Shown piece by piece: positions 28,250 to 36,932 of a stretch of 64,000 bases of DNA. The translations under genes and the position numbers were made by a program. The stretch is from assembly GCF_029910095.1 (NCBI RefSeq), contig NZ_CP094526.1, positions 6,758,001 to 6,822,000 on the forward strand, written 5' to 3'. This DNA is from Bradyrhizobium sp. ISRA464 (lineage in GTDB: Bacteria > Pseudomonadota > Alphaproteobacteria > Rhizobiales > Xanthobacteraceae). The number at the start of each line of letters is the position of its first letter. The first letter of the stretch is position 1. The notes beneath the pieces were generated by a model, which saw only the letters and a list, made by a program, of their open reading frames with translations, was not told the DNA's origin and did no database searches.

Positions 28250-28276
28250 GTCAGCTTGCTTGATTATCTAGTTCAG
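28250..28276 (+). promoter_or_regulatory. Degenerate tts box before nopT
   Basis: GTCAGCTTGCTTGATTATCT keeps the 5' half of the tts box but has lost the AAAGCT half. The element before nopP (53345) has the same kind of divergence. Confidence 0.5.
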
Positions 28277-28340
28277 CACAGCTTAAGCAGCCTCGTGCTT
28301 ACCACGAGGAACCGTGCGCTGAAGGGACACGAGAATCGCC

Positions 28341-29174
28341 ATGTATCATCGGATCAGCGACTCATCCACGCGCGCCAATCAAGCGGACCCGCTGAATCAA
28401 TCGACGGACAGCCGTAACTTTACGGAAACACTTGCCGATCTCGCGCTGCGAGAGGCCTCCTCACCAGGGGAATTGTCCGACAGAATGGGACTCTGCTGCA
28501 GCAGGCCAAACACCTCGGATGCAAACGTTCACAGCCCAAGCTCCTTCGACCTCAGCACATCCTCTCTCTCTTCCAGTTCCAGTCCATCCTCTCCCGCAAG
28601 GCCGATCCGCCCTCTGTTCGATTACAGGACCGCCGATTTGCCTGAGGCGAATGTCAACGGCATCTGCGTCGGTTTGGCCGCGGAGTGGCTCCGCAATCGT
28701 CACAGCAGTCCGTCATCGCGAATGCGTGCGCTGCGACCGGGTTCGGAAAACCACGCCTCTGCGGCAACGCGGCAGCAGCGCTATGAAGACCTCAAGGCAC
28801 AATTGCGAAGCGACAGGGCACGAGGTTCGCACAATCTTCAAGCGAAAATCACGACGTTGCGGGAAGCAGGCCTGGAACCATCAGGACAACAGACGAGACA
28901 TAGATTTAGCGCGTCCTCGCGCAACGCGCAGCTCGTAAACGAAGTCACTGAAAACGGTTCGATCTATTTGCTCAGCCTGCGTTTCGCCGGCGGCGACGCA
29001 CACACAATCACAACGTCGACCTCGAATGGAATGACCACTCTCTTTGATCCTAACTATGGAGAATTTACCGTCCGATCAGGCCAGATAGGTGACTTGTTCA
29101 AAAGTCTCGCTGAACGTTACAGGAACCCCAATGGGCTCGTTATATCGACTGTCGTCACGCAAAAGATAGCCTAA
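28341..29174 (+). CDS. nopT: NopT, YopT/AvrPphB-family (C58) cysteine protease effector
   Basis: 277-residue effector protease secreted into legume cells. The papain-like C58 catalytic triad is visible as Cys109 (GICVGLAAEW), His221 (GGDAHTITTS) and Asp236 (LFDPNYGEF). The N-terminus MYHRISDSSTRANQADPLNQ matches rhizobial NopT. The autoprocessing site is recognisable as Asp-Arg-Met49/Gly50 (DKM/G in NGR234 NopT); cleavage would expose Gly50 for myristoylation with Cys52 and Cys53 as palmitoylation candidates, targeting the protease to the plant plasma membrane. All key residues are intact. Upstream is only a degenerate tts box at 28250, so TtsI control may be weaker than for neighbours. Next gene-coding region on the same strand is ttsI, 2.2 kb away. 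Confidence 0.93.
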   Translation: MYHRISDSSTRANQADPLNQSTDSRNFTETLADLALREASSPGELSDRMGLCCSRPNTSDANVHSPSSFDLSTSSLSSSSSPSSPARPIRPLFDYRTADLPEANVNGICVGLAAEWLRNRHSSPSSRMRALRPGSENHASAATRQQRYEDLKAQLRSDRARGSHNLQAKITTLREAGLEPSGQQTRHRFSASSRNAQLVNEVTENGSIYLLSLRFAGGDAHTITTSTSNGMTTLFDPNYGEFTVRSGQIGDLFKSLAERYRNPNGLVISTVVTQKIA

Positions 29175-29749
29175 CTAGCGATTCTGGATTGCCCACGGCG
29201 TGCGCCTCATGCAAGGCGCGGATACGCATTCGAGCCGGCTCCGGCCTCTTGTCGCATAGCAGGCAGCGCCTGCTATCCAAGCCACGAGACTTCAAATAGG
29301 CCCGTCCGAAGAAGGGGGGCCTCCGACTGCAAATGGGCTCGCTTCATCCCGGCGGCCCACTGTGGCCCAGCACGTGTCAGCAGCTCAGCTTGACGCGCTG
29401 ACGCTGCGATACGCTCAAGGCACGCATCGCGGCGCCGCCAGATGCGCCTGCGCACGTTCCGCTACACGTCGATCACAGGTCCCCGGCCCGCGTAGCGCGA
29501 CCTGCGGGCTGACACGGCTCGCACGCCCTAGTTCAGCCGCGCTTGCCTCGCCAACGCGCACCTCTTCGAACGAACAGCGGTCCCATGCGATCCTTCGCTA
29601 CAGACCTTTATTGCCGACATTAGAAGGTTATTTCCCCCACGCAGCGCTCGTAATGATCAGGCTCGCAACCTCGTTGAAGGTCAGCTTGTGTCCGGCCTGC
29701 CCTGCTGCCTGTCGAGGACGCGCCCGGGAGCTCGGGGGTATCGCCTCAT
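29175..29749. other. Gene-free stretch upstream of the nod box
   Basis: Nothing recognisable between nopT and the nod box at 29750. Confidence 0.45.
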
Positions 29750-29803
29750 TGTCCATTCGTCACTTGGATGTGTTCCATCGAAACAATCGATTTTTCCAAT
29801 CTT
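29750..29803 (+). promoter_or_regulatory. nod box (NodD-binding promoter element)
   Basis: TCCAT (29752), GGATG (29766), ATCGAAACAATCGATTTT (29777-29794) and CCAATCT (29796-29802) follow the consensus order ATCCA-n-GATG-n-ATCnAAACAATCGATTTTACCAATCT. It faces ttsI, 1.5 kb downstream, the known way in which flavonoid/NodD signals switch on rhizobial T3SS. Confidence 0.88.
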
Positions 29804-31344
29804 GCCCGAAGGGCCCATAGTCACGCGTCCATTCGCAGCAGCGTTCAGGAGCGCCGTGTGACAATCGATTCTCCCTTCAGACCAGTTGCCGGCGAATGTG
29901 ATCTTCGCGAACCCATGCTTGCGTCCGGAACGCGACCTTCCTTTGTTCAGATCGTGACATGCGGTTCAACAGCAACCTGGCTGCTGGCGGCAGCGGCAAC
30001 GCGGATCGATTCACCGCGTCGCGTCGCCGAACACACTCAAGAAAGATTGCCTTTCATGCGCACCACTTGCTGCGGCCATACGTCGGCCGTGCGACGCCTC
30101 GATCGACAAAATGCCTGCCAATTCAAGGCGCGCTGGACTTGCCCACGCGCAGATCGATTGTACGCCCCAGAGTGAGGATCATCGCTGCGTCAGGAGGCCT
30201 ACAAGTTCGTAGGTATTGACGTAATCACCGCTCGAATGGGCTTGAACCGCACGTAACGTCAGATTGTAAGTTTTCTGACAAGTCGCGACGTTCTGTGTCG
30301 CGCCAACATTTCTGGCAGGTAGCAAGAATTGCGAATGTCTCAATGTCTCAAGGTCGCGCCGGCCGGCTCGGCCACGCTTGTCGAGCACTCCTCCCGAAGA
30401 CGCCCTGTCGGTGTCACCGATGCACAGAGGGCAGGAACTGTCGGTGGGTTCGTTGCAGCCGGAACGCCGCGTACCGATCGAGATCAGGACGCGCAACCCT
30501 CTGCTCGCCCTCGCCGCGCGCAACCCCGCCCCAATTTTGAGATGCGATCAATCCGTCGCTGTTCGTGGCGAGAGACGACATCCGGCCGGCGACACCGCCT
30601 AACTAGGTGCGTGACGTTGCAGACCTGGGATCGCACTCGTCGCGCAACAACCGTGTTCGACGGGCTGCAGCACCGGCGATGTTGTAGGCGATCGGATGCC
30701 TGCACCGCTCGCGTTCGCCAGGTCGGATTGCCGGCTATCGAGAGAACTTGTCTTTAGCTCGAACGCGCATCGGTCGTTTCGTCTAGCGGCTTCCGACACA
30801 TGGGCCAGCTGCGACACGTCACCTGCCTTCAAATGCGATACTTGCATTTGCCGTGACTTAGAGAGGCCACAAGGTCAACGGCATAGCAAGGCCGACTTCG
30901 GACTAAGGCAACTTGGGAGCTCCAAATGCCAACTTCTTGTCTCTGTTCAACTTCAACCCCGGACATTCTCTTTACATTGGTTTCGACCGCGCGCATTTGC
31001 GCCAAGGACACTTCTCCCAACAGGTCGATGACCGGAAGCACTGCTGCCACTGGCGCGCAGAAGCGCGAGCGGTTCATCAAGGCGCATGATGCAGTGAATA
31101 ATTTCGTCAGGCTTGCAGGCAATAGATGCACTTTGAGCATCGCCGACGACGCGTGCGGTCACGGGCACGCGGTCAGTTATCGGCCGGTAATGGATCGGGT
31201 GAGATTGATCTCGGCTCACTATGCCAGTCCTCGTGGTCGCCACTCGTCAACGCTCGTGCCGAAGCAGCCGTTGTTCAGATTCGCCCGAGATCGTGGTCAA
31301 TCGTGACGCGCTCAGCTTGGAGGTGATGGACGAAAGGCAATCAA
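29804..31344. other. 1.5-kb leader between nod box and ttsI
   Basis: I find no gene that I can support. It holds copy 3 of the 29-bp element (30241-30269). If the nod box drives ttsI, the transcript has a long untranslated or decayed leader; alternatively ttsI has its own promoter here that I cannot identify. Confidence 0.45.
30241..30269 (+). repeat. 29-bp MerR-promoter-like element, copy 3
   Basis: CTTGAACCGCACGTAACGTC AGATTGTAA. It lies between the nod box and ttsI and points toward ttsI. Confidence 0.55.
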
Positions 31345-32034
31345 ATGCGAATTCTCCTGGTCGACGACCATACGGATTTTGCGCGCGCAGTGAAGGAAGC
31401 GCTATTGAACCACGGTTTTGCGGTCGATCTGACGCGCACCCTGGACGAGGCGGCAGCCGCGCTCGATTGCGCTAGCTACGACGTTCTCCTGCTGGAGTTG
31501 GTTCTTCCAGACGGAGACGGCTTGAGCTGGCTGAAACATTTGCGGCGCGAGGGATGTTCGACGCCGGCCATGATGATGAGCAGCCTGAATGAGCTCGGCA
31601 GGCGGATTGCCGTTTTCAACGCTGGCGCTGACGATTTCCTGCCAAAGCCCGTGTCGACCGACGAACTCATCGCTCGCATGCGCGCTCTTTTGCGACGGGC
31701 AACCCAAATGACAGCCCCGCTCGTTACGTTCGGCAATCTTAATTTCGATCCAGTCGCCAGACAAGTCTCGGTTGGAGACCGCATCTTGAGAATTGCGCGC
31801 CGAGAAGTGTGTATACTTGAGCATTTGCTCAGTCGCGCTGGCCGTACCGTACCGCGATCCTCACTGGAAGACAGCCTATATGCCTTCGACGACCATGTCT
31901 CGACCAACGCGCTTGAGGTCGGAATCTACCGCTTGCGCTGCATTTTGAGCGAATCAGGTGCGACGCTAACCATCAAGACCGCGCGCGGCGTCGGTTACTC
32001 CCTTGCGCTGAGTAATGCCGCGTCAGCGGCGTAG
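31345..32034 (+). CDS. ttsI: TtsI, response-regulator-type activator of the T3SS regulon
   Basis: OmpR-like two-domain regulator (229 residues): receiver about 1-115 (MRILLVDDHTDFARAVKEAL; Lys in FLPKPVS) and winged-helix DNA-binding domain about 125-222 (REVCILEHLLSRAGRTVPRS; RLRCILSESGATLTIKTARG). The phosphoacceptor Asp is replaced by Glu51 (LLLELVLPDGDG), the hallmark of TtsI, which is thought to be active without phosphorylation. It binds the tts boxes listed in this window. Located downstream of a nod box and directly upstream of rhcC2 (11-bp gap), the arrangement known from other rhizobia. No cognate sensor kinase is present, as expected. Confidence 0.96.
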   Translation: MRILLVDDHTDFARAVKEALLNHGFAVDLTRTLDEAAAALDCASYDVLLLELVLPDGDGLSWLKHLRREGCSTPAMMMSSLNELGRRIAVFNAGADDFLPKPVSTDELIARMRALLRRATQMTAPLVTFGNLNFDPVARQVSVGDRILRIARREVCILEHLLSRAGRTVPRSSLEDSLYAFDDHVSTNALEVGIYRLRCILSESGATLTIKTARGVGYSLALSNAASAA

Positions 32035-32045
32035 CTCGCTCGAAC

Positions 32046-33491
32046 ATGAAAGCAAAGACAGCCTTGAAGGCCTTCTCTCGTCGTGACGCTGGACGCCGGA
32101 TGATCGCCGTGCCGTACATCTCGTGCGCGGCTGCGCTACTGTTTCCATTGTGCGCTGCAGCTCAGACACAACGCGATGGCGTTCAGAGGGCGGCGCGCGC
32201 CACTGCTGATAGCCTCAACGGAACCCTCGATCTTGCCTCCTCTCAAGGTAAGACTATCCATCTTCCTGCGCCGGCGGCGAGCATCTTTGTTGCCGACCCG
32301 GCGATTGCCGACTATCAGGCGCCGTCGAACACGACCATCTTCGTGTTCGGAAAAAAGTCGGGGCGAACCAGCTTGTTTGCTTTGAACGACAATGGAGAAG
32401 CTTTAGCCGAGCTTCGTGTTGTTGTCAGGCAACCCGTCGAGGATCTCCGTGCCGCGCTCAAGGCCGAACTCGGGGACTATCCAATCCAAGTCAGCTATAC
32501 CCCACGCGGCGCGATTCTGAGTGGGACGGCACCAAACGCCGATGTTGTTGATGCCGCCAAGAAGGTGACGGAGCAATTTCTCGGTGCGGGCGCACTGGTC
32601 GTGAATAAGGTTCAGGTTGCCGGCTCATTACAGGTCAATTTGAGCGTGCGCATCGCCGAAGTCTCGCGCAGCGCCATGAAGGAGCTCGGCGTTAACCTCT
32701 CCGTCTCAGGTCAAAACGGCACGTTCGTTTTTGGCTTTAGCCGCGGTGGACCTAGCAGTACCGCCGCGGCACGCGGCGGCGGCACGGCAAATATCGGATT
32801 CGGCGTCGGCGGCGCGAATATCAGCGCTGTTCTTGACGCGCTCGCCAGCGAACACCTCGCTTCGGTACTTGCCGAACCTAATCTTACCGCCATGTCCGGA
32901 GAGTCAGCAAGTTTCCTGGCAGGTGGCGAATTTCCCATTCCGGTCATGCAGGACAATCGGCAGGTCTCAGTCCAATTCCGTCAATTTGGCATCAGCCTGG
33001 AGTTCGTTCCGACCGTTCTCAGCAACAATCAGATCAATATCCACGTGAAGCCTGAAGTGAGCGAATTGTCGAAAGAAGGTGAGGTCAGCGTCAACGGAAT
33101 CTCTGTGCCTGGTCTCTCCACGCGGCGTGCCAGTACCGTCGTCGAGCTTGCCAGTGGTCAAAGCTTTGCAATTGGAGGGCTCATCAGGCGCAATTTCAAC
33201 ACCGACATTGGTGCTTTTCCTTGGTTAGGCGATGTACCGATCTTAGGCGCGCTGTTTCGCTCATCGTCATTTCAGAAGCAGGAGACGGAGCTGGTCATAG
33301 TTGTCACGCCCTATATCGTGCGGCCAGCTTCGAATCCGGGCAAGATAAGCGCTCCCACCGGCCGTATCGGACCGCCCTCGGACGCCGGCCGCACTTTAAC
33401 AAACACATTGGCAAGTTCGCCGCGAGGCCGCACCCCTCCCCCCATGGCAGCACCGGGCACGGCCGGCGGTGCGGGCTTCATCATCGAATGA
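32046..33491 (+). CDS. rhcC2: RhcC2, T3SS outer-membrane secretin body
   Basis: 481-residue secretin (SctC C-terminal part, also similar to CpaC of Tad pili). A signal peptide is likely (CAAALLFPLCAAAQ). An N-terminal pilus/ring domain about 50-190 (IFVADPAIADYQAPSNTTIF) precedes the secretin core with VLAEPNLTAMSGESASFLAG, FVPTVLSNNQINIHVKPEVS and VPILGALFRSSSFQKQETEL then VIVVTPYIV. The extra C-terminal tail is Pro/Gly-rich. In rhizobial T3SS the secretin is split: the N0 part is RhcC1/NolW, here encoded at 43457. RhcC2 follows ttsI closely and should be co-transcribed. Confidence 0.92.
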   Translation: MKAKTALKAFSRRDAGRRMIAVPYISCAAALLFPLCAAAQTQRDGVQRAARATADSLNGTLDLASSQGKTIHLPAPAASIFVADPAIADYQAPSNTTIFVFGKKSGRTSLFALNDNGEALAELRVVVRQPVEDLRAALKAELGDYPIQVSYTPRGAILSGTAPNADVVDAAKKVTEQFLGAGALVVNKVQVAGSLQVNLSVRIAEVSRSAMKELGVNLSVSGQNGTFVFGFSRGGPSSTAAARGGGTANIGFGVGGANISAVLDALASEHLASVLAEPNLTAMSGESASFLAGGEFPIPVMQDNRQVSVQFRQFGISLEFVPTVLSNNQINIHVKPEVSELSKEGEVSVNGISVPGLSTRRASTVVELASGQSFAIGGLIRRNFNTDIGAFPWLGDVPILGALFRSSSFQKQETELVIVVTPYIVRPASNPGKISAPTGRIGPPSDAGRTLTNTLASSPRGRTPPPMAAPGTAGGAGFIIE

Positions 33492-33500
33492 GGACCGACA

Positions 33501-34133
33501 ATGATCTTACGTCAGCTGTGCTGTTTGTTGGCTATTGGCGTAGCGGTAGGCGGATGCACAAATAGTGGTCCGAGCTCTTTCGGGCCACCCGAACAAGCGA
33601 TCGAAGTGGAGCAGAAGACCAGCGTCTTGTCCCTAGGCAGCCTGCGTCGTGCCGAGAGGTATCGCCTGCGGGATTTCATTGCGAAGGCAAGTCGCGGTCG
33701 GCGGGATGCCCTCCATCTCGACGTCACTGGCTCACCCCGGCTCATTGCTCAAGTGGCGCATGAGGCCCGCGCAATGGGCGTTGCCCCTTATAATATTCGC
33801 TTGGCTGCCTCACCCGTCGATTTACCCGCCCATTTCGGTGTACGGATCGAGGCAATTATCTACGAAGCACGGCCTCCCGTTTGCCGGCCGATTTCGATCG
33901 TCGGCCCCTCAACTGACGATAATTCCTTTGACCCGACGCTGGGCTGCTCGGTCCGGAATAATCTCGGAGTCATGATCAACGATCCTGGCGACTTGCTGGG
34001 GAATAGTGCCGTCATGCCAACGCGTGGTGATCGTGCGGTGCGCCCCCTTACCGCTCGTGAGATCTCCACACCGGACAGCGGCAGCAGATCGGAAGGTGGA
34101 ACTCATGACAGGGCTTCACCGGAATCCCCATGA
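33501..34133 (+). CDS. CpaD-like lipoprotein linked to T3SS (y4xK type)
   Basis: 210-residue lipoprotein: signal sequence MILRQLCCLLAIGVAVGGC with lipobox Cys19. The body (RYRLRDFIAKASRGRRDALH, then FGVRIEAIIYEARPPVCRPI, DPTLGCSVRNNLGVMINDPG) matches the CpaD family of pilus outer-membrane lipoproteins, which help the CpaC secretin. Position directly after rhcC2 equals that of y4xK in Sinorhizobium NGR234. It probably acts as pilotin or periplasmic partner of the RhcC secretin. GAGGA before the ATG and a 9-bp gap to rhcC2 suggest co-translation. Confidence 0.85.
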   Translation: MILRQLCCLLAIGVAVGGCTNSGPSSFGPPEQAIEVEQKTSVLSLGSLRRAERYRLRDFIAKASRGRRDALHLDVTGSPRLIAQVAHEARAMGVAPYNIRLAASPVDLPAHFGVRIEAIIYEARPPVCRPISIVGPSTDDNSFDPTLGCSVRNNLGVMINDPGDLLGNSAVMPTRGDRAVRPLTAREISTPDSGSRSEGGTHDRASPESP

Positions 34134-34292
34134 GCGGATCACGAGCCCATACTCGTAGCATGACATGCAGTGTCGGCTCATGTTCTGGTCGCTAGGTTCG
34201 CGATAGGGACCAGCCACTTCTGTGATTACTACGCCGCTTTTCGATCAAATTGTGTATTTGACCAGGATACAGCGCATCAACCTTACGCGAAG

Positions 34293-35330
34293 TTACACCA
34301 GGCCGGCAGCAAAGACTGCCTTTGCGACCCGCTCAAAACACGCAATCGGAACGGCCCTCCCCATCGTCGCCTTTTGGATCAACTCACGCGCTAAAACATG
34401 GTCCTGGACAACAGTCAGATGCAGGGCCCGCGCCTCTTCAAGCAGCCGCGAAGCAAGTTCGCCCTCAGCGCGGCACACCAGCACTGGCACTCCGGTCTCG
34501 CCGCGAACGTAGCGCAGCCCGATCACCGTCGCGGGTCCCGTCAGTATCAATGTGGCTCGACGAATGCCGATCGGGGATTCGTTTGCCGCCTCGCGACGGA
34601 TCCGGCGGTGTTCGCCCTTGATCTGCGGATTGCCCTGCTGTTCCTTGGATTCGCGCTTCGCTTCGCTCTCCGTCATGCGCATGTCGCGCAAAAATAGCCA
34701 GCGCTGAATGAGCAGATCAGCCAAGCCGCCGATCAGAAAGGCCCCGGCCGCAATCTCGATCAGGACTTTGAGCTCTTGGAAGACGAAGCCGAAACATCCC
34801 ATTCCGCAGACAGGCAAGTATACCAACGCCTTCCAGCTTGCGATCACAGTAAGAAGAAGGATTGCGCCCAGGCTGAGCACCTTGATCAGCGACTTACCAA
34901 GCTCTACAAGCGATCGCTGAGAGAAAAGCCGCTTCAACCCTTTGATGGGATCCAATTTCTCAAGGCTTGGTTTGAGCGGCTCGACAGAAAATGTCGGTCC
35001 ACCAGTGGCCAGGACACTGGCCAGAACGGCTGCGGCCGCGGCCGCCCCAATAATTGGGGCGACGGCTGCCATACAGAGTTCGATCAATCCGATCAGCGCC
35101 TGCGCGACCGCGTCGTTGAAGGGCTGCGCCTGTACCTTGTCGACGAGCCGCACCGCTTCATGCCATCCATCTTTGATCGAGCCCGCTCTGAGGCATAGAC
35201 AGCCGAAACCGGCGCAAATGCTGAACGCGCTCACGAAGTCGCCGCTGCGCGCGAGCTGGCCTTTCTTACGGGCGTCACGTAGCTTCTTGGCAGTTGGTGG
35301 AAGCTTCTTCTCCTCGCTCGAATCGTTCAT
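34293..35330 (-). CDS. rhcU: RhcU, T3SS export switch protein (SctU) without NPTH
   Basis: Inner-membrane component of the export apparatus, 345 residues. Four hydrophobic segments occupy about 33-50, 88-110, 150-172 and 190-212; a cytoplasmic domain follows. The ATG at 35330 overlaps the rhcT stop (ATGA), so it is preferred to the in-frame start at 35351. The family's autocleavage motif Asn-Pro-Thr-His is replaced by Gly-Pro-Ala-Thr at 265-268 in LILTGPATVIGLRYV, so the usual self-cleavage that switches substrate class should not occur. The rest of the cytoplasmic domain (VPVLVCRAEG, ARELIQKATMGRAVPIACFE) is normal. Last gene of the minus-strand rhc operon. Confidence 0.93.
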   Translation of the reverse strand: MNDSSEEKKLPPTAKKLRDARKKGQLARSGDFVSAFSICAGFGCLCLRAGSIKDGWHEAVRLVDKVQAQPFNDAVAQALIGLIELCMAAVAPIIGAAAAAAVLASVLATGGPTFSVEPLKPSLEKLDPIKGLKRLFSQRSLVELGKSLIKVLSLGAILLLTVIASWKALVYLPVCGMGCFGFVFQELKVLIEIAAGAFLIGGLADLLIQRWLFLRDMRMTESEAKRESKEQQGNPQIKGEHRRIRREAANESPIGIRRATLILTGPATVIGLRYVRGETGVPVLVCRAEGELASRLLEEARALHLTVVQDHVLARELIQKATMGRAVPIACFERVAKAVFAAGLV

Positions 35331-36142
35331 TTCAAGAACTTCTCGAGCCACTCCAGCACACCGTTGAACTGGGTGATCTCCGCTCCCATGTATTCGATGA
35401 GGTAGACGGTGTAGCTGACCATGATGACGCCAAACGCGGCGTTCTTGATGGTCGGGGAAAGGTCGTTCAGCTTGATTTGCGGGGCAAAGCGCCCGAGCAA
35501 CATGAGCGATGCCTCAATCAGGAGCAGCAGAGCCAGCACAGGCCCCGAGACCAGCAGGGTCGTACGCATGATATGATCGAGAAGCGCTACGAATTCCATT
35601 GCCCCTTGCTGGGTGAGGGGTGGTAGTAGCCGATCCACGGGCCAGATCAGATAGCTGCCGTAGAGGCACCTGACCATCGTCTGCAGACCTCCAGATAGAA
35701 CGAAAATCGTAACTGCAGCAGTCCCGAGAAAAAGACCTGTCGCCGAGGCTTGGCTGTGTGTCGCAGGATCGTCCACCTGGCTCGAAATACCGCGCTGGGT
35801 GTCGATGATGTCACCAACTGCCTGAATGCTCCATAGTGGTATACTGAGCAGGATGCCGAACAGCAGGCCGATGAATATCTCCTTGAGACCGAGCAGCGCG
35901 ACTGCGACCATACGAGTGCCCGGATCTAGCATCTGCAGGCTGTGCCTGATATGAGCCAAGCATGGCAGCCCAAGCGCGATCGTCAAGCTTCCGCGGATCA
36001 TCCCGCTAATGTGCGGCCGCGTGAACACGGGATGCACCAACATAATGCCGAGGGCCCGGGCTGCACCAAGACCTGCTGCAATAATGAACTCGGTACCAGT
36101 CTGGATCAGACTCTGCGTCTCGGTGAAGGACACATTATGCAT
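35327..36142 (-). CDS. rhcT: RhcT, T3SS export apparatus protein (SctT/FliR family)
   Basis: 271-residue inner-membrane protein with about six hydrophobic helices (ALGIMLVHPVFTRPHISGMI, EIFIGLLFGILLSIPLWSIQ, TAAVTIFVLSGGLQTMVRCL, ALLLLIEASLMLLGRFAPQI). QRGISSQVDDPATHSQASAT is a conserved FliR/SctT stretch. It forms the export gate with RhcR and RhcS. Overlaps rhcU by 4 bp. Unlike the usual continuous rhcQRSTU order, it is separated from rhcS by 516 bp that include a tts box. Confidence 0.93.
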   Translation of the reverse strand: MHNVSFTETQSLIQTGTEFIIAAGLGAARALGIMLVHPVFTRPHISGMIRGSLTIALGLPCLAHIRHSLQMLDPGTRMVAVALLGLKEIFIGLLFGILLSIPLWSIQAVGDIIDTQRGISSQVDDPATHSQASATGLFLGTAAVTIFVLSGGLQTMVRCLYGSYLIWPVDRLLPPLTQQGAMEFVALLDHIMRTTLLVSGPVLALLLLIEASLMLLGRFAPQIKLNDLSPTIKNAAFGVIMVSYTVYLIEYMGAEITQFNGVLEWLEKFLK

Positions 36143-36564
36143 TTGAAGTCTGTTGATCGTTCGCCTCGGCCAATCGAACCAGCCACGCTCGCCGCGCCAT
36201 GATGTTAGAATTCAAGAAGGTCGCAGATAATCCGTCCGTTTCGCTCCAGATCCTGCAAGGTGACGCGCCCATGATGTGAAAGGCAGATCACTTCGGCCCC
36301 AACTGCCTCCCATGGCTTCCCCCGCGACGAGACATGGCCAGTTTCAAGGATAGCACCAGCCGCCCTCAGGGCCCGCAGGGCTGACAAACCAGGCTCTATT
36401 GACCTCTCACGCCGAACGCATCGTTCGAGCGTCTGCCAACCGTCCTAGCCATCATCGATCTTGACGCCTCGCTTTCCGGTCTCGAGCAGCACTCTTTCGG
36501 AGGCGAAATCGTTAAGGCCGCTTGCGATCGAAGTAGCGGTCTTCTGCTCATGCTACTGAGGCTC
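36143..36564. other. Spacer inside the rhc operon with gene relic
   Basis: Between rhcS and rhcT. Minus-strand fragments (ATSIASGLNDFASERVLLET then GKRGVKIDDG; GLSALRALRAAGAILETGH) look like relics of coding sequence in more than one frame, perhaps of an inserted tts-driven gene. No complete gene is supported. Confidence 0.4.
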
Positions 36565-36581
36565 GCTTTCGATAAGCTGAC
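36565..36581 (-). promoter_or_regulatory. tts box between rhcS and rhcT
   Basis: The minus strand reads GTCAGCTTATCGAAAGC, followed by GAGCCTC. It faces rhcT-rhcU and may give them a second TtsI-dependent promoter. Confidence 0.75.
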
Positions 36582-36658
36582 GGACAATCTCCTCGTGATT
36601 CACACGAGCGATGGCGATGGCGGCCCTGTGCCGGACACTCACTCTTTCGTTCCACTTG

Positions 36659-36931
36659 TTAATACCTCGTGAGAGTTGGGAACTCCGCGAAGATCTGCTG
36701 GGCTTGTTCGATAAGTGGCGCGCTCAGCACCGGAGAAAACAAAACAAGCACGGCAACAACAACAAGGAGTTTGACGGTAAGCGGCAAGGTTTGATCCTGC
36801 AGCTGCGTTGCCGCCTGGATGATGCCGATGCCCAATCCGACGACGAGAGCCGCGATGAGCGGCGGTAGAACCCAAATCATGAAGAGGACGAGCGATCGGC
36901 TCAGGTGAGTGAGAATACTGGCCTCATCCAT
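36659..36931 (-). CDS. rhcS: RhcS, T3SS export apparatus protein (SctS/FliQ family)
   Basis: 90-residue protein with two transmembrane helices (LFMIWVLPPLIAALVVGLGI and VKLLVVVAVLVLFSPVLSAP) joined by the conserved short loop IIQAATQLQDQTLPL, the SctS/FliQ signature. It forms the export gate with RhcR and RhcT. Only one base separates it from rhcR upstream. Confidence 0.94.
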   Translation of the reverse strand: MDEASILTHLSRSLVLFMIWVLPPLIAALVVGLGIGIIQAATQLQDQTLPLTVKLLVVVAVLVLFSPVLSAPLIEQAQQIFAEFPTLTRY

Positions 36932-36932
36932 C

